This document shows, piece by piece, positions 31,919 through 33,524 of a DNA stretch of 33,524 nt. Source of the stretch: JAWXBM01 sp034440115 (lineage in GTDB: Bacteria; Pseudomonadota; Gammaproteobacteria; Xanthomonadales; SZUA-36); the NCBI GenBank assembly GCA_034440115.1, contig JAWXBM010000004.1, forward strand, positions 1-33,524, read 5' to 3'. The stretch's first letter is position 1, and each line of letters opens with the position of its first letter. The position numbers and the translations under genes were made by a program. The notes under the pieces are model-generated. The model was not told the DNA's origin. It searched no databases and saw nothing but the letters and a program-made list of their open reading frames with translations.

Positions 31919-33340
31919 CTATTCGTCCATTCGATCTCGTAACGACAGATTATGCACCACGATAGAGCTGTCCATGGATTCGCCCCACCAATCAGGAATA
32001 GCGGTTTTGGCGATGATGTTGATACCTTCTTCCTCGTTATCGTGAGTCAGAGCAAAAACGCTTCCGCTGAAACGCGTTTCAGCACTCACCGGAATGTATT
32101 TGCCATCGGGTGTGGTGCACTGAATTTCGCCTTCCGCACTGCGGCGTAATCCAAAACCACCCTCATGCACCAACCGATGGTGGTGGCGGCACAGCAACAG
32201 CAGATTATTGATATGGGTTTCCCCGCCATCAGCCCAATGATGAATGTGGTGTGCATCCACGAACCGCGTGCAACTGCAGCCCGGAAAGCGACAACCGCGG
32301 TCACGGCGTTGCAAGGCGCGGCGTATGGATGGCGGAACGGTGCGTGTTTTGCGGCCAACACTGAGAGGCTCGGCTCCGGTTAATGAATGGCCCTTGTGAT
32401 CCAGCCAGTTGACCACACTGCAATCGCAGGCCAGGCGGCGGGACGTTTCAGCTGAAACGTTTTCTGAGTTTTCCAGTTCGGATTCTCCCCCCAAACCATC
32501 AACACGAAGAGTTTCAATATCCGCATGAATGTTGATAACAAAGCGATCATTGCTCGACAGAGGCGTAGAGTTTGAGTTGAAACTCCATTCACCTGCCATC
32601 CGTGCCAAAGCATCCGCCCGCCTTGAACTGATTGGCATTGGGTGTTGCTTGATCGGATCAGGCTGCTCGAACTCGGACGTTTCAGCTGAAACGCCTTTTT
32701 GCTCCTGGAAGATGGTTTCCATCATCGCCTCAATTGCGTTTCGAACGATTGCCCCTTGTTCCGGGGTGAAGCGTGCCTTCATAACCAGGCAGCCATCATC
32801 ATCGGTAAACCAGCTAAGTTCTCGCTGGTCATGCCGGTCATTCTCCTTTTTTAATGCTGCAAATCGTTTTTCCCGGCGCCAGGCATAAACTGCCTGTTCG
32901 ACATGAAAGGCTGTTCCGTTGAAAGCAATGTTCAGCAACACATCTTCGTTGTTTGCTGTAGCAACGCGCGTAATGGCTCGGGCTTTGGAGTAACTCAGCC
33001 GCCCCTCACGGAATGCTGCACAGGTTTGCGGCAGTTCCTTTAATGCAACTGCAACACGGACTTTTTCACGCGCAGTCGCCAGGCTTATGACGCATTTCCA
33101 GTTCAACCAGTGCGCCAGCGACTTGATGCCTTCACCCTTCCAGCCTTCACACTTATCAAATTCGCGCAGCAATTCCAGCCAGCGGAACATAGCCGCATCG
33201 ATGTGGGCAGCAAGCGTGGTGATGTCGTTTTCAAGCTGCTGGATATGGTTCTGGCGCGCCTCGGCCTGAATCTTGAATTGGGCTTTGAAGGTAATTGGAT
33301 TAGCGACAGATGGGTTATCTGAAAGGGTGATGTCAGGCAT
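31919..33340 (-). CDS. DUF222-HNH endonuclease family protein
   Basis: This 473-residue protein combines an N-terminal DUF222-type helical domain (about residues 30-280, with SLATAREKVRVAVALKELPQ and YSKARAITRVATANNEDVLL) and a C-terminal HNH nuclease domain (about 345-395). The latter contains zinc-binding CRFPGCSC and LCRHHH, and the catalytic-type VDAHHIHHWADGG with LVHEGGFGL. Such proteins are scattered accessory genes, often repeated in genomes, of unclear biological role. Three copies of Val-Ser-Ala-Glu-Thr lie outside the known domains near residues 216, 294 and 417, each within a perfect DNA palindrome. GAGGA lies 7 nt before the ATG. A well-defined promoter with an overlapping inverted repeat is immediately upstream. 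Confidence 0.9.
   Translation of the reverse strand: MPDITLSDNPSVANPITFKAQFKIQAEARQNHIQQLENDITTLAAHIDAAMFRWLELLREFDKCEGWKGEGIKSLAHWLNWKCVISLATAREKVRVAVALKELPQTCAAFREGRLSYSKARAITRVATANNEDVLLNIAFNGTAFHVEQAVYAWRREKRFAALKKENDRHDQRELSWFTDDDGCLVMKARFTPEQGAIVRNAIEAMMETIFQEQKGVSAETSEFEQPDPIKQHPMPISSRRADALARMAGEWSFNSNSTPLSSNDRFVINIHADIETLRVDGLGGESELENSENVSAETSRRLACDCSVVNWLDHKGHSLTGAEPLSVGRKTRTVPPSIRRALQRRDRGCRFPGCSCTRFVDAHHIHHWADGGETHINNLLLLCRHHHRLVHEGGFGLRRSAEGEIQCTTPDGKYIPVSAETRFSGSVFALTHDNEEEGINIIAKTAIPDWWGESMDSSIVVHNLSLRDRMDE
32066..32083. repeat. Palindrome encoding VSAET, copy 3 (half-sites swapped)
   Basis: GCTGAAACGCGTTTCAGC is a perfect 18-bp palindrome built from the same half-site as the other two copies, in opposite arrangement. 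It lies inside the HNH gene and overlaps codons for Ala-Glu-Thr-Arg-Phe-Ser. Confidence 0.8.
32443..32460. repeat. Palindrome encoding VSAET, copy 1
   Basis: ACGTTTCAGCTGAAACGT is a perfect 18-bp palindrome inside the HNH gene. It encodes Val-Ser-Ala-Glu-Thr in frame and shares GTTTCAGCTGAAACGTCC with the copy at 32678. Confidence 0.85.
32678..32693. repeat. Palindrome encoding VSAET, copy 2
   Basis: CGTTTCAGCTGAAACG is a perfect 16-bp palindrome, in frame as Val-Ser-Ala-Glu-Thr within the HNH gene. It uses the same codons as the copy at 32443. Confidence 0.85.
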
Positions 33341-33354
33341 TTCTTGGTCCTCAA

Positions 33355-33383
33355 ATAATACTGGTTATACGTATAGTATTATA
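33355..33383 (-). promoter_or_regulatory. Promoter -10 with overlapping inverted repeat upstream of the HNH gene
   Basis: A perfect -10 hexamer TATAAT occupies 33378-33383 on the - strand; no good -35 is visible. ATAATACT (33355-33362) and AGTATTAT (33375-33382) form an inverted repeat that overlaps the -10, and TATACGTATA (33366-33375) is a second palindrome inside it. This layout is operator-like. The remaining bases to the right edge (33384-33524) show no gene I can support. Confidence 0.6.
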
Positions 33384-33524
33384 GACCATAAAAACGACAT
33401 AAATGATTCAATATCATGGATTTGCGACAGAGCGTTTGCTGTTTGATTTGTGCTGAATGTTACGCAGAAAATGGTGAAAATCGTACTACTTACTGGTGCT
33501 GATTATCTTCGCAGCGTTATACCC

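Noticed and set aside
1..33524. CRISPR arrays, tRNA and rRNA genes, integrases or complete insertion sequences
   Set aside because: No regularly spaced direct repeats, cloverleaf-like sequences, rRNA signatures or transposase frames were seen anywhere in the window.

Overview
The window looks like ordinary chromosome from a heterotrophic gammaproteobacterium, probably marine or aquatic. The main support is close, E. coli-like versions of the ABC-F ATPases Uup and YbiT and a PotFGHI-type polyamine importer. Base composition is moderate in GC and the genes are tightly packed. TTG and GTG starts are common, often set by a clear ribosome binding site. I see no tRNA, rRNA, CRISPR array, prophage, integrase or complete insertion sequence.

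Region 1 (142-8883, + strand) is a coherent catabolic block. It runs: acyl-CoA dehydrogenase, two tandem PotF-like binding proteins, PotG-, PotH- and PotI-like transporter parts, a Rieske mononuclear-iron oxygenase whose bridging residue is Glu (the quaternary-ammonium type), and a MetF-like methylenetetrahydrofolate reductase. A strong intrinsic terminator lies about 80 nt after the last gene. The most economical reading is uptake of an N-methylated cationic compound, oxidative N-demethylation, capture of the C1 unit on folate, and flavin-dependent oxidation of a CoA-linked carbon skeleton. The substrate is not known, and this block is the best candidate here for an uncharacterised pathway.

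Region 2 (8933-16600) is mostly housekeeping: a Na+/Ca2+ exchanger, Uup, a small cupin with a truncated gene remnant beside it, YbiT, a 2-oxoglutarate oxygenase with an N-terminal SEC-C-like Cys motif, a METTL21-like methyltransferase and a small lipoprotein. A perfect 23-bp inverted repeat of the GGGGTCAGAGT type sits between YbiT and the oxygenase.

Region 3 (16721-24790, - strand) encodes envelope or secreted proteins of poorly known function. It holds a membrane-anchored small protein, a TPR-sulfotransferase translationally coupled to an exported Asp-box (sialidase-like) protein, a SAM methyltransferase, and a 1168-residue surface protein with Asp-box repeats, DUF11 domains and a variant IPTL-CTERM tail.

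Region 4 (24832-33524) holds an M14-like zinc deacylase, an orphan GcvT C-terminal domain, a MATE exporter and a D-aminoacylase-like amidohydrolase that lacks the usual HxH metal ligands, all on the - strand. These are followed by two convergent glycosyltransferase-like genes and a DUF222-HNH endonuclease gene. The HNH gene carries perfect palindromes inside its coding sequence, each encoding Val-Ser-Ala-Glu-Thr, and has an operator-like promoter.
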